Below are positions 7,866-17,632 of a stretch of DNA of 64,000 bases, in pieces. Under the pieces are notes generated by a model. It did not search any database and was not told the origin of the DNA. It saw nothing but the letters and a program-made list of their open reading frames with translations. The DNA lies in assembly GCA_017545505.1 (NCBI GenBank), contig JAFWNB010000004.1, forward strand, positions 62,001-126,000. Reading direction: 5' to 3'. The DNA comes from Candidatus Saccharimonadota bacterium. GTDB lineage: Bacteria; Patescibacteriota; Saccharimonadia; Saccharimonadales; Saccharimonadaceae. The stretch's first letter is position 1; the number at the start of each line of letters is the position of its first letter. The position numbers and the translations under genes were made by a program.

Positions 7866-9035
7866 TTAAAATGGAACATCATATTCTATAGATACATCTA
7901 TTTGATTGAATTTACAGATAATGTTTGACATAATAATATCCTGAGCCCCTTTATCATACCGCTTAAACCATTCAATGAAATTAGATAAATCTTTGTTTTT
8001 AACTATTCTTTTCTGGTTATAAAATGAATATTTACTCTTGACTAAACAATTTACTAATGCACCATTATTTTGTACATAATCCTCAAATAGATTCTCCTGC
8101 AGTATTTTTTCCAAACCAGCAATGAATTGAGATCGGTTACCGTATTGAGGTGGTTCAGAAAAATGCGCAATGCAAGCGTAATAGCTGTCGACGAAACTCC
8201 TATAGGTTTTTTTATCAGCTTCGGACACATTTAAACGATCGAGTGCATTTTTAGATATAACTTCCTGAATTTCCGAAAAAGATTTAAAACGCTCGTCTGG
8301 GTTTTCTTTCATCATTTTTTCTATAATTTTTTTATACGAAAAAAATATAGATTCATCGTCCTCTAATCCGACCATGATTAACCTGTTGAATAATTCGCCT
8401 ATATAAAACATATCAGTCTTTATGGTATATTTCTCTTCGTAGTATTCTTGCGGAAGAGTATATGGTCTATTAATGTTTCTCGCTAAACTGTCGTGACTCA
8501 CCTCGCCAATCTCGGTGTTTTCATCTATCTTCTTTCCGATTCCGAAGTCTATAATTTTAACTGTGCCATCATTGGTAATTAAGATATTGCTCGCACGGAT
8601 GTCTCTATGTATAATTTTGTTTGATTCGATACAGCAAAAAGCATCTATGATTTGTTCAAATATATTATCGAGCCCACGTTTTCCATTATCAATAATCTCT
8701 TCTTTAATATAGTCTGCTATATTTTTTCCATTTACATATTCCATTATTATGTAGCCCGTATGATACTTCTCGTAAGGATAATAATTGAAGATTCGTACAA
8801 TATTCGGGTGGTTTAGCCTATAAAGTATTTTTATTTCATCAAGAAAATTTGAATAGTATTCCTCCTTATCTACTTCTTCTTTTGGCGCATATTTTTTCGC
8901 CACAAATAATTCGTCGATAAAAGGATCCTTTATAAGCACAGTATATCCGAAAGAACCCTCACCTAAAGAGTCGTCAATCATTTCATAATCTCGTTGCTTT
9001 AAAAAACTTATTATATTATGAGGCTCGTTTTTCAT
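7866..9035 (-). CDS. Hanks-type serine/threonine protein kinase, soluble
   Basis: 389 aa. Kinase core at about residues 15-270: glycine loop GEGSFG (25-30), ATP-binding Lys47 in VAKK, catalytic HRD (143-145) with Asn150, and DFG with Asp163. The HRDIRASN loop has Arg where HRDxKxxN kinases carry Lys, and Ala before Ser, a mild divergence. A further 110-120 residues of helical C-terminal domain (VSEADKKTYRSFVDSYYACI onward) are not recognised. There is no TM or PASTA domain, so it is not a PknB/PrkC-type wall sensor. Soluble kinases with a private C-terminal domain are common in anti-phage and conflict islands, which fits its neighbours. Preceded by GGAG before the ATG. Confidence 0.85.
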   Translation of the reverse strand: MKNEPHNIISFLKQRDYEMIDDSLGEGSFGYTVLIKDPFIDELFVAKKYAPKEEVDKEEYYSNFLDEIKILYRLNHPNIVRIFNYYPYEKYHTGYIIMEYVNGKNIADYIKEEIIDNGKRGLDNIFEQIIDAFCCIESNKIIHRDIRASNILITNDGTVKIIDFGIGKKIDENTEIGEVSHDSLARNINRPYTLPQEYYEEKYTIKTDMFYIGELFNRLIMVGLEDDESIFFSYKKIIEKMMKENPDERFKSFSEIQEVISKNALDRLNVSEADKKTYRSFVDSYYACIAHFSEPPQYGNRSQFIAGLEKILQENLFEDYVQNNGALVNCLVKSKYSFYNQKRIVKNKDLSNFIEWFKRYDKGAQDIIMSNIICKFNQIDVSIEYDVPF

Positions 9036-9166
9036 AAAATTACTCCACTATACATGAAAAATATTATACCACTACCGATAAATAATACATCTAAGATTTA
9101 GTCAACCTACCTAGTAGTTACGATTAACTTAAAAAATAATACTCACAAGTGCAATAATTAACTTAT

Positions 9167-9415
9167 CTAACCAAGCGCGCTGTCACCGAATTTAATAGTT
9201 CTAGCTTTGCCGTCGTTGCCATATCTAACCGTAAATTTTATCCTCGAAATACATTCAGAGCTTCCCTCCTCAACATTCGTAAATTCACCGCCTATTCCCG
9301 CGACTTTAATCCCGGCCTTTGCGGACCCTTTAGTGTTTTTGCTGTTTCGATTCGAAACCAAAATCGCTAAGTCAAAATCTATACCACCGCTATCAAGATA
9401 AAAATGCTCAAAATA
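9167..9415 (-). pseudogene. Truncated trypco2-like domain remnant
   Basis: The frame from the TAA at 9416-9418 reads YFEHFYLDSGGIDFDLAILV and ends at 9167. The core IDFDLAILVSNRN...AKAGIKVAGIGG...ISRIKFTVRY follows the beta-sheet pattern of the trypsin-co-occurring domain 2 (trypco2). The usual N-terminal helix (about 25 aa) is missing and no ATG lies in the open part; only a TTG at 9361, inside the domain, could start it. I read it as a 5'-truncated gene. Trypco domains are associated with protease- and NLR-like conflict systems, which fits the kinase beside it. Confidence 0.45.
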
Positions 9416-9454
9416 TTAAATTATTGTTTACTGTAATTCCTGTTTTTTAAGTTT

Positions 9455-10963
9455 TCATTTTCTTTTCCCAATGTTTCTTATTATTTTATACATCTGCTTG
9501 AATTCATTTTTATAAAAAACTAAAACAAAACCTAGTGAAATGGTTGATGCTCCAGCAAAGAAAACTATCGTACAAAAAGCCCAGCTTAGATAATCATTTG
9601 CGACCGAAAAAAGATTTACACTGTAGCATAAGAGAATCGAAGTTGATGTAATAATAATTGAAATTACACCGTTTTTAATCGATGTTAAAATACTTCTATT
9701 AATTAAATTGCGTTTTACATAATATATATAATAAATTGTCCTATATAGCATCGCTATAAATGTAGCAAACGCAACACCATAAATTCCCCAAAAGTTGACA
9801 AAAATGATGGATAGAATAATATTTATTAATGCTTCCGCGTATGCTGATTTTTTCGTTTCACGAAAGTGTCCTGCCCCAATTATCAGCGAGTTATAAGGAT
9901 TTCTTACACAATACATATATTCCGCTAAGATTAGGAATACGCCTAGTAGCGGACGATTATAATCTGCATCTGTAAAATTGCCAGTATATAACTGTAGAAA
10001 CGAGTTAATTGATACGGCGGCAGTTGTAAAAAAGATTGTAGATATTAAAGTCACAAATACATTAACTAAGTTAAATTTATTTTTTAGATTTTCTTTTTCG
10101 TTGTTTGCCAATATATTACCAAAAGTTGCTTCTAGTCCAGACGAAAAAATCATCACAATTCTGCGCACTCCGGATACGACTAGATTATATACATAATAGA
10201 TGGACACTTCTTTCATGTTGGTGAACAATGTTAATACGACAACATCGGTGTTTGTATGTAAGAAATATGCAATATGATGAGCAAGCCCGTCTCGCTTTCT
10301 AGACAAAACCCTTCTGTCATATTCGCAGTTTAGATTAATGTTATAAGATTTTTTTACGTATAAATTAATTAATAACGGTCGCAAAATAAAAACCATTGAG
10401 CTAGCAATCTCCACCATTATAATGTTGCTGTTTATTTTCGTAAGAATAATCACAAGTAGCGCATTTAGTACTAGCGTCAAAATTTGGATTGCCGATCCGA
10501 TATATTGTTTCTGGTCAGCTTGTAGTAATAATTGATACGTAAGACCAAAAAAGTATTGAGCAAAAATACTAACCCCTATTATAATAACCATAGAGAATGT
10601 AAACCAATAGTCAAACGAATTGGAGCCCACAAATGGATAAACAGCTGCTACGACTATCATGTATCCGACTGAAATTATGGCTATTTTTTTAAAAAATACA
10701 CTTGTTGCTTTAAGGATTTTACTTATACGTTCTGTATTTTTTCTCGCTAATGGACTATAGAGCGCAGCCCTGACCACTCCGCCCACACCCGCCTCCATTA
10801 ATGAAATATATCCCAAAAATTGCGTAATAGAAGCAATGAGGCCATTAGTTTCCGAACCGTAGTTTGAGATAATTATTTTTGGAACTATAAAGCCACAGAT
10901 TACAGTCACTAACTGTAGCAACAACGACGAAATAATATTATAAATTGCTTTTTTTGCTCGCAT
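9455..10963 (-). CDS. wzx: Wzx-type polysaccharide flippase
   Basis: About 502 aa, MOP/MATE-like superfamily with some 12-14 TM helices, exporting lipid-linked repeat units across the membrane. The family signature near the N-terminus (IISNYGSETNGLIASITQFLG...EAGVGGVVRAALY) is clear. I chose the ATG at 10963 (MRAKKAIYNI), which follows AAAGGAATAT; a longer frame begins at a TTG (10996) and would overlap the upstream gene by 59 nt. Last gene of the capsule operon, overlapping the GT2 gene by 26 nt. Confidence 0.88.
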   Translation of the reverse strand: MRAKKAIYNIISSLLLQLVTVICGFIVPKIIISNYGSETNGLIASITQFLGYISLMEAGVGGVVRAALYSPLARKNTERISKILKATSVFFKKIAIISVGYMIVVAAVYPFVGSNSFDYWFTFSMVIIIGVSIFAQYFFGLTYQLLLQADQKQYIGSAIQILTLVLNALLVIILTKINSNIIMVEIASSMVFILRPLLINLYVKKSYNINLNCEYDRRVLSRKRDGLAHHIAYFLHTNTDVVVLTLFTNMKEVSIYYVYNLVVSGVRRIVMIFSSGLEATFGNILANNEKENLKNKFNLVNVFVTLISTIFFTTAAVSINSFLQLYTGNFTDADYNRPLLGVFLILAEYMYCVRNPYNSLIIGAGHFRETKKSAYAEALINIILSIIFVNFWGIYGVAFATFIAMLYRTIYYIYYVKRNLINRSILTSIKNGVISIIITSTSILLCYSVNLFSVANDYLSWAFCTIVFFAGASTISLGFVLVFYKNEFKQMYKIIRNIGKRK

Positions 10964-11993
10964 ATATTCCTTTATATATATCTTTAATTCTACCAAGCAA
11001 TATAATATATGGCGACAATATCCCGATTGGCTTATAATTTCTTTTTTTCATGCATCTATATATCAGTCTATTAGTTAATCCTTTTATCTTTTTTTCACTG
11101 ATATTCTCTGTAAAATCTAATAATCCAGAATCATCGATGGTCATCTGAATCAAGTCTTTATCGAGACACCCATTTAGCGAAATGTACCGTTTAATTTGAT
11201 TACACGAAAATAGCACTGTTTTTTCTTTCATATTTTCCGATGTGATGTCTTTGATCCTCAACTTATTTAAATAGCTAATTCTTTTTTTATTCAGAGCAAT
11301 ATTATCTTTTATATTTCGCTTAATAACTTCATAAGAAAGCTTGTGCGTAGAGCTATCTTCGTTTTGACGATAATGGTACAACGCGTCTTCAATCAATATT
11401 ATTTTATTTGCTTTCCCAATAATATCCAAGTTTTCATAAGCATCTTCTCCGTAGAACATGCGTCTACTGTGTTTCCCATCATATAGAGGATATAATTCTG
11501 TTTTAAAAACTTGATTGCATAAATTATTATATTTTGAAGAGATAAGTAAATCTCTACGTAGATTTCTTATTTCCGTTGAGTTTAATATTCTTCCATGTGT
11601 GACGAAGTTGGGGCCGATATCACCGACTGGCTCATATCTAAACTTGAACTTAATTAACTCAATATCTTTATTTTCATTGATTATACATTCAATTCTTTTC
11701 AGCATGTTTTTTTCAACCCAATCATCCGAGTCAACAACTGCACAATATGCACCGGATGCATTTTTTATGCCCACTCTCCTTGCCATCGCCGGACCATTAT
11801 GTGGTTGGTATATTACTTTTAAGAATTTGTATTTTTTTTCATATTTATCCAAAATCTTTTTTGTTCCGTCTATTGAGCCATCGTCTACGATTATTATTTC
11901 CATATTTTTCACCGTCTGGTTCACCAGGCTATCTATGCACTTTACTATATGTTTCTCTGAATTAAAGGTAGAGACTATTATGCTATATTTCAT
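10938..11993 (-). CDS. Family 2 glycosyltransferase (capsule)
   Basis: 351 aa, GT-A fold at residues 1-230: N-terminal SIIVSTFNSEKHIVKCIDSL, first acidic site IIVDDGSIDGT, and DXD-type VVDSDDW that binds the nucleotide sugar and metal. A basic C-terminal part (CMKKRNYKPIG) suggests peripheral membrane contact. Donor and acceptor cannot be read from sequence. It overlaps the CapA gene by 4 nt and the flippase gene by 26 nt, so it is translationally coupled in the operon. Confidence 0.9.
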   Translation of the reverse strand: MKYSIIVSTFNSEKHIVKCIDSLVNQTVKNMEIIIVDDGSIDGTKKILDKYEKKYKFLKVIYQPHNGPAMARRVGIKNASGAYCAVVDSDDWVEKNMLKRIECIINENKDIELIKFKFRYEPVGDIGPNFVTHGRILNSTEIRNLRRDLLISSKYNNLCNQVFKTELYPLYDGKHSRRMFYGEDAYENLDIIGKANKIILIEDALYHYRQNEDSSTHKLSYEVIKRNIKDNIALNKKRISYLNKLRIKDITSENMKEKTVLFSCNQIKRYISLNGCLDKDLIQMTIDDSGLLDFTENISEKKIKGLTNRLIYRCMKKRNYKPIGILSPYIILLGRIKDIYKGIYASKKSNL

Positions 11994-13108
11994 TCTTTGT
12001 CTTTCCTAATTTTATTTCTAAGCCCGCATGTAAATAATTCATTATGGGATTCGCATTCTATTGTATTCAAAATTGCCGTATAGTCAAATTTAACTCTCTT
12101 AAATAACCATGGCATAAATTTATGTATAATCTTTATAGATTTTCTACCGTTGACTTTTACGATATATTTGCTCAATTCTTTCGCAGCATATTTCTTATAC
12201 CGCATTTCGACAAAATCGGCATTTTTGATTTCTTGAGAGCGATTCATGAATCCGTCGATTATTTTTTTAGATTCTTTTTCGTTGGCCATTCTTGAACCAT
12301 AATCGGTCTGCACGATTGGAATATAATTGATTTTATTTTTCGCCACATCGACTTCGATTAGTAATGACGAGTTCCAATATTCGTTTCGTTGCAGGTTAAA
12401 CACGAAATTGCCTTGCCCGTATACTATAGTACCGTTTTTATATTTTTCTTCACAACCTACGCAATGGCTATGTTGGCATATTACTAAATTTGCACCAGCT
12501 TTGATCATATCGCGACATCTTTTCTGCAATTTTGGTGACGGATACCTGTAATGTTCTTTTCCGCCATGATATATTATTATTACATAATCGTTTTTGCCAC
12601 TTATAGATTTTATGTTATCTACCGTAACATTTTCTTCGTATGGATTTGCTCCACAAGTGGTATTGGTAGCAACTGAAAATTCGTGTTCGCAACAATTATA
12701 TATTGCGACTTTTTTACCGTCACACAAGAATTCATATGTCTTTATTAAACTATTATAGTTTTTGCCTACGCCGACATATCTAATATTATTTCTTTTTAAA
12801 ATCTCTAAAGTGTCCGTTAAACCCTGCTCACCATAGTCTAGTATATGGTTGTTTGATAACATTATACAAGTTGGGTTAAGGCTCTTAATTCCGCTAATTG
12901 CCTTCGTGCTGCATTTAATATTTGGGCCACATTTTCGAATCTTATCGCTAGAGTCTGTAATTGGGCATTCTAAATTAAAAAATCTATAATCGCTTTTGTT
13001 CCATTTTTGAATTAATTCTCTTCCTAATATCTTTTCAACGGCGCCTATGCTAAATAGTTCAGTATTATTACCATACGGAACTAAATCTCCTCCTATTATT
13101 ACACTCAT
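11990..13108 (-). CDS. CapA-family (PgsA/metallophosphatase-like) protein
   Basis: About 372 aa from the ATG at 13108 (MSVIIGGDLVPYG); a TTG eight codons further upstream is unlikely because the ATG follows a purine-rich GGAGAAGGGGG block. CapA/calcineurin-like motifs are visible: GGDLVP (metal Asp), FNLECPIT, LSNNHILDYG, and CQHSHCVGCEEKYKNGTIVY with paired His, closed by GQGNFVFN. CapA proteins act in poly-gamma-glutamate and capsule systems, often at the outer face, yet no signal peptide is seen, so it may act inside the cell. It starts just after the ATP-grasp gene. Confidence 0.85.
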   Translation of the reverse strand: MSVIIGGDLVPYGNNTELFSIGAVEKILGRELIQKWNKSDYRFFNLECPITDSSDKIRKCGPNIKCSTKAISGIKSLNPTCIMLSNNHILDYGEQGLTDTLEILKRNNIRYVGVGKNYNSLIKTYEFLCDGKKVAIYNCCEHEFSVATNTTCGANPYEENVTVDNIKSISGKNDYVIIIYHGGKEHYRYPSPKLQKRCRDMIKAGANLVICQHSHCVGCEEKYKNGTIVYGQGNFVFNLQRNEYWNSSLLIEVDVAKNKINYIPIVQTDYGSRMANEKESKKIIDGFMNRSQEIKNADFVEMRYKKYAAKELSKYIVKVNGRKSIKIIHKFMPWLFKRVKFDYTAILNTIECESHNELFTCGLRNKIRKDKE

Positions 13109-13109
13109 T

Positions 13110-13997
13110 CTATTTAGCCCCCTTCTCCACAATGGACAGATTAATCCAGTCTCCTATTTTTTTGTCCCAGCTTTGCGGATCGAATTCTTCGTACCCGCTG
13201 CCAGGAAAGAAAGTATACTCTCCAAAATACAATTTGCCATTTATTTCATACCAATCCATGCGTACGAAAGGAATACCGCTAGACAATTCTTCCGAAAACC
13301 TTATCATCTTATTGAGATTCTTTGGCTTCTTTATTATTTTATTAGAAGTAGGGTAATGCCTAGTAAAAGGTAGTTTGTTCCAATCTAAATCGAAGAACGT
13401 TACTTTAAGACCATCTCCGAATCTTTCCGTACATGTAAAAATCATTTTTGCCTTACCATTAAAACACATTATTTTATAATCAACCAATTCTCCCGCATCG
13501 CAATCTTCCATATATTGTTCGACTATTATCCGAGGTTTAACATTCTTATATGGCCATTCTCTATAATTGTAATAAAAATTTCTTTTGAGACTTTTATTTA
13601 TCTTTTTCTTTACTTTCTTAATATCCATTTTCTTTTTATCTTTAATTACTGCCAATCCGCCACTATCGTGCGTGCATTTGATAACGAATTGGTCTGGCAA
13701 TTTAGTAAAATCGATGTCGTTAAAATTATCATATATTCCTAGAGTTGGTATAATATATTCTTTTCCTATCAATTTTGCAACGTGTTTTTTTGCCTCATAT
13801 TTATCTACTAAATTAGTATAATAATCCTTTCTATCATTCAACTTAAGCCACTGTAATTTCTCGTTGAATGTTTTTGGGTTATCAAGATTTAAACTATACC
13901 CCATTCTCACCTTAAACATCTTTTTTATCAACACTTCGTCAGATAAAAAAATCATTCTGCTCAATAACGCTTTTTTAATCATGGATATATTTTTCAT
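13110..13997 (-). CDS. TupA-like ATP-grasp protein (capsule)
   Basis: 295 aa. The pattern NPKTFNEKLQWLKLNDR near residue 40, KCTHDSGG in the ATP-grasp core, IVEQYME, DYKIMCFNGKAKMIF and the metal-binding end GKLYFGEYTFFPGSG identify the TupA-like ATP-grasp family common in capsule loci. These enzymes probably ligate an amino acid or other carboxylate to the teichuronic/uronic acid chain, which fits a polymer built from UDP-GlcA/GalA. It overlaps the Wzy gene by 23 nt. Confidence 0.88.
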   Translation of the reverse strand: MKNISMIKKALLSRMIFLSDEVLIKKMFKVRMGYSLNLDNPKTFNEKLQWLKLNDRKDYYTNLVDKYEAKKHVAKLIGKEYIIPTLGIYDNFNDIDFTKLPDQFVIKCTHDSGGLAVIKDKKKMDIKKVKKKINKSLKRNFYYNYREWPYKNVKPRIIVEQYMEDCDAGELVDYKIMCFNGKAKMIFTCTERFGDGLKVTFFDLDWNKLPFTRHYPTSNKIIKKPKNLNKMIRFSEELSSGIPFVRMDWYEINGKLYFGEYTFFPGSGYEEFDPQSWDKKIGDWINLSIVEKGAK

Positions 13998-15246
13998 CTT
14001 CGATCTCCTTTCTTGCTATTCTAGAGAAGATATCTATCAAACACAGAATAAACATATTAAATTCTAGCACATAACTTACGTTGCCATAATCCAGTAAAAT
14101 AAACATGATCATTATCGACATAAACAGAAGGGACATTCGTTTAATTTGTAGATTACTTGAATTTTTTTTGATTATGTATAATCGATATAATAATATTAAC
14201 CAATAAGAATAGTATATCACAAAACCAATTATACCTAATGTACATAATAGCTCAGTGAAATTATTATGACTATAAGCTATATGACTATAATTTATTTCTC
14301 TCATACGCGTCGTAAAATTATTACCACCATAACCAAATAAAGGATATCTTAAAAATAATTCTATTGCTTGTTTTTTATAAAAATCTCTTTCTACTAGGCT
14401 TTTATCGGTAGTACCTACCGTCTTTCCTATAACTTGTAAGCTCAAATTGTCAGAATCTTGACCAGTGACAGTTAAAAAGGTTCTCTCTATCCTATTCCCT
14501 ATAGTACTATATAAAACCGAATTATTAAATACTAAGAATAATAGACCAGAAATAACTATTAATAACCCTAAAATTCTTCTTAGTCTTTGTCTACCGGCAG
14601 AATAAATAAAAGTTACTGCCAATATTCCAATTAGAAGAAGTATTAATCCTTTTTTTGATCCAGATAGTAACGTCAGTACTGAGAAAATTACAGTAAACAG
14701 TACAATAAGCACCTTGTTTATTTTTTTATCTTTATTTCGAAGCAAATACATAGCAATCATTGCACCTATAGCCATGCGCATGCCGAAAGTATTTTCATTC
14801 AGCCCGAGTACGGACCCGATTCTTTCTGTACCAATTTCAGATAATGGCGTCATCAGCAATACTAGTACCGCAGTAATCGCTATTGAATAGAAAATCATTC
14901 TAAGGGACATATTCAAATCTTCTTTATCTTTAATCAATTTAGGTAAGAATATAAAAATTCCAATTATATATATGATTGCCGATGCATACCTAAGGGTATC
15001 TGAGGTATCGTGTCCCCATAATATCGAGAGTAAATAATATCCCCAAAATACTAACCCCCATTTAAGAATACCCGTAATGGCGAGCTTACCGTCAATGATT
15101 AGTGAATAGATTACGATGAGGGTGAATGCAGGTAAAGCAATAGCCCAATTCAAGCGAAAGGCAGAAATTGACACCAAAAACAATAAAAGTAGTCCTTTTT
15201 TTACAATATCATCACTCTTGGTCTCTTCCTTTTTATTCATTATCAT
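13975..15246 (-). CDS. wzy: Wzy-type O-antigen/capsule polymerase
   Basis: 423 aa with about 10-12 TM helices and one large external loop. The Wzy/WaaL signature is present: a gene-specific loop (RYPLFGYGGNNFTTRM) followed by SHIAYSHNNFTELLCTLGII. It polymerises flipped repeat units at the outer face, so together with Wzx it defines a Wzx/Wzy-dependent pathway. It overlaps the genes on both sides (14 nt upstream, 23 nt downstream). Confidence 0.85.
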   Translation of the reverse strand: MIMNKKEETKSDDIVKKGLLLLFLVSISAFRLNWAIALPAFTLIVIYSLIIDGKLAITGILKWGLVFWGYYLLSILWGHDTSDTLRYASAIIYIIGIFIFLPKLIKDKEDLNMSLRMIFYSIAITAVLVLLMTPLSEIGTERIGSVLGLNENTFGMRMAIGAMIAMYLLRNKDKKINKVLIVLFTVIFSVLTLLSGSKKGLILLLIGILAVTFIYSAGRQRLRRILGLLIVISGLLFLVFNNSVLYSTIGNRIERTFLTVTGQDSDNLSLQVIGKTVGTTDKSLVERDFYKKQAIELFLRYPLFGYGGNNFTTRMREINYSHIAYSHNNFTELLCTLGIIGFVIYYSYWLILLYRLYIIKKNSSNLQIKRMSLLFMSIMIMFILLDYGNVSYVLEFNMFILCLIDIFSRIARKEIEDEKYIHD

Positions 15247-17632
15247 TATTGCCGATTATACTATATCTTTTCTGATATTTTTCCGACATAACTGTATCAC
15301 TGAAATTGTTTTCAATTTCTTTGCGGGCGGCTTTTCCAACCTTAATTAAATTGCACTCATGGATTTGATTTATTTTCGCTAAATAATCTTCTTCGTCGCC
15401 TAACTTAAAAGTCAGGCCGCCATTCTCTAAATTTTTTGGTATTAATTCCTTGTGCTGCGGAATATCAGACAATAGCACTGGCAACCCTATCGCCATAGCT
15501 TCCAATACTCCATTTGGCAACCCTTCGGAACGGCTAGCAGATATATAAACATCGCTTGCGCTTAAATATTCATTTACATTATCTACGGCACCTGTAAAAA
15601 TTAAATTTTGTCGATTATCATAATGTGCTCTTATTGAATCGAACTGTTCACCATTACCAAGCAATAATAGTTTATCCGATTCTCCGCGCGCCTTCAAAAA
15701 ACCTTCTATCATAAATGGAATATTTTTACGGTCGATGAATTGTCCAGAATAAATCCATACAAAATCACCTTCATTAAGCCCAAGTTTTTTTCTGATTTTT
15801 ATTTTCATTTCTTTGTCGACCGGCTTAAATTTACTAACATCAACACCGTTCTGAATACAATCAACTTCAATGTTTAGTTTTTCCTTATAAATTTTTTGTA
15901 AACTCTTTGAACATGCAACGACGTTTCTAGTATTATTAATTGCTGAAATCTGCATCTTCGCTAATATTTTACCTCTAATTTTACCGAATTTTGCCGGGTA
16001 ATCCTCATATGCATAGTTTCGTAACGTAAATATATGATTCTGAAATCCTATAGTACTTATTAGATAATCTGGAAATACGCCAACAGAATGGACAATATCT
16101 GGTTTACATTCTGATAAAAATTTCTTCATTTTATCATTCTTTTTCAAAATAATTGCCTTTTTTCCAACCAAAACCGTATGATGTTCGGAAACAAATGGCA
16201 AATACTCATTGATACGAGAATCAATCCCTTCTTCATAAATGGTAACCAGTATTGGATTAAATTTATCGTGATCTAGATTTTTTATAATATTTAAAGTCTG
16301 CTCAGTAGGACCGCTTTTGCGTGGTGACGTCATCAAATATATTATTTTTATTTTGCCGCTAATCGCAGTATTGCATTTTGTTACATTTAAAATATTTTTA
16401 GGTAATTCTAAAGTATATACCTCCCGTTTGCCCTCGAAACACCCGTCAAAACATATCTTTTTTCCGTCTCTGCTCCAACGCGGGTGCAAATCACAACGCG
16501 TATCATTATCATATTTGAACGGCGCGTATACTTTTGCCACAACCGTACTTACAGTATCAGATAACACACGTATCGTACATATTCTTTTTCTATTTGGATA
16601 CGTATCTGTTACTACTAATTTACCGTTTGGCGAGTAGCTCGGGTGACCATCAGAAGTTAGAAAATTCCATTTTCTGTCACAATCTTTCGCCTGATCTTTA
16701 AATAGATAGTATCCGTTTTCGCCATCGTGCTTACAGTAAGCCAATATTTCTCGATTATTCTTCCAATAACAATGCGACACCATATCTTCATCGGATAAAT
16801 TATAAAGATTTTTACCGTTAATATCGCAGGTAAGTAAACGGCTAATTTTCTTGCCGCCTTTCAACCAACGGTGAATTACCATAAAACGTTTCCCGTTTGG
16901 ACTAAGCATTAAATGATTAACCTTGTGATCGGCATTCTCCATATCTTTGCGATGCTCAAAATTATAAAGTGCTTCATATGATAGAATAGGTTCGCTTTTT
17001 CCTGTTTTTACATCTATTTTCCAAACGCAAGGACCGTCTGGAATTTTTTGACCGATTGTTCTATCTTTTATGTTTGAATAACCATAACCGGGACGTAATC
17101 TATGCAACCTTGAAAAATCCAACGATAAAGCAATTTTGCCATCATTGGATACAGTATATACTGGCATATCTAAATTTTTTTCTTCGCCAGTTTCGATATT
17201 TAATATTATTCCACAATATTTTCCATGCCTACAATCATTATAAAAAATCTCTTTATCAAAATTTGGCCCGAGCCAACCCGCCATGCAACCCTGCTGCACA
17301 TTCCAAGTGTGTGTTTTTGCAATTACTTTTGCTGAATTATTATTTTCTGTATCAATTAAAACAATTTCCGCAATGCTCTTTGGCGCCACTTCACGCGATG
17401 CATTCTTAACACGTAAGCATAACATATATCTTCCGCTCGCGTCCCAAGGAGACTTGTCGTAATACCCGAATAAGTATTCGTATCCATCATCTGGTGTCAC
17501 ACGAATAATCTTACCTTCTGATTTTTTAGGTTTAGAAAGCACCACATTAGCAACTTGATATCCGCGTTTTGCAATTTTCTTAAATAGTGGAAATCCCATT
17601 AACGCATTGTGCACTGTAGATTCTACACTCAT
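15233..17632 (-). CDS. Beta-propeller / GT4 glycosyltransferase fusion
   Basis: 799 aa with two parts. Residues about 30-415 are a WD40/TolB-like propeller: repeated strand pairs such as LSPNGKRFMVIHRW, YSPNGKLVVTDTYPNRKR and HPRWSRDGKKICFDG. Residues about 425-799 are a GT-B fold GT4 glycosyltransferase: IIYLMTSPRKSGPTEQTLN, IYSGQFIDRKNIPF, YISASRSEGLPNGVLEAMAI with the EX7E-type donor site. The propeller has no signal peptide, so it is cytoplasmic and may hold the acceptor or scaffold other capsule enzymes. It shares ATGA with the GT2 gene upstream and overlaps Wzy by 14 nt. Confidence 0.88.
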   Translation of the reverse strand: MSVESTVHNALMGFPLFKKIAKRGYQVANVVLSKPKKSEGKIIRVTPDDGYEYLFGYYDKSPWDASGRYMLCLRVKNASREVAPKSIAEIVLIDTENNNSAKVIAKTHTWNVQQGCMAGWLGPNFDKEIFYNDCRHGKYCGIILNIETGEEKNLDMPVYTVSNDGKIALSLDFSRLHRLRPGYGYSNIKDRTIGQKIPDGPCVWKIDVKTGKSEPILSYEALYNFEHRKDMENADHKVNHLMLSPNGKRFMVIHRWLKGGKKISRLLTCDINGKNLYNLSDEDMVSHCYWKNNREILAYCKHDGENGYYLFKDQAKDCDRKWNFLTSDGHPSYSPNGKLVVTDTYPNRKRICTIRVLSDTVSTVVAKVYAPFKYDNDTRCDLHPRWSRDGKKICFDGCFEGKREVYTLELPKNILNVTKCNTAISGKIKIIYLMTSPRKSGPTEQTLNIIKNLDHDKFNPILVTIYEEGIDSRINEYLPFVSEHHTVLVGKKAIILKKNDKMKKFLSECKPDIVHSVGVFPDYLISTIGFQNHIFTLRNYAYEDYPAKFGKIRGKILAKMQISAINNTRNVVACSKSLQKIYKEKLNIEVDCIQNGVDVSKFKPVDKEMKIKIRKKLGLNEGDFVWIYSGQFIDRKNIPFMIEGFLKARGESDKLLLLGNGEQFDSIRAHYDNRQNLIFTGAVDNVNEYLSASDVYISASRSEGLPNGVLEAMAIGLPVLLSDIPQHKELIPKNLENGGLTFKLGDEEDYLAKINQIHECNLIKVGKAARKEIENNFSDTVMSEKYQKRYSIIGNNDNE

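Noticed and set aside
10963-10996. Upstream TTG start of the flippase gene
   Set aside because: The ATG at 10963 has an AAAGGA site at good spacing and gives the proper flippase N-terminus; the TTG would add 11 residues and deepen the overlap.
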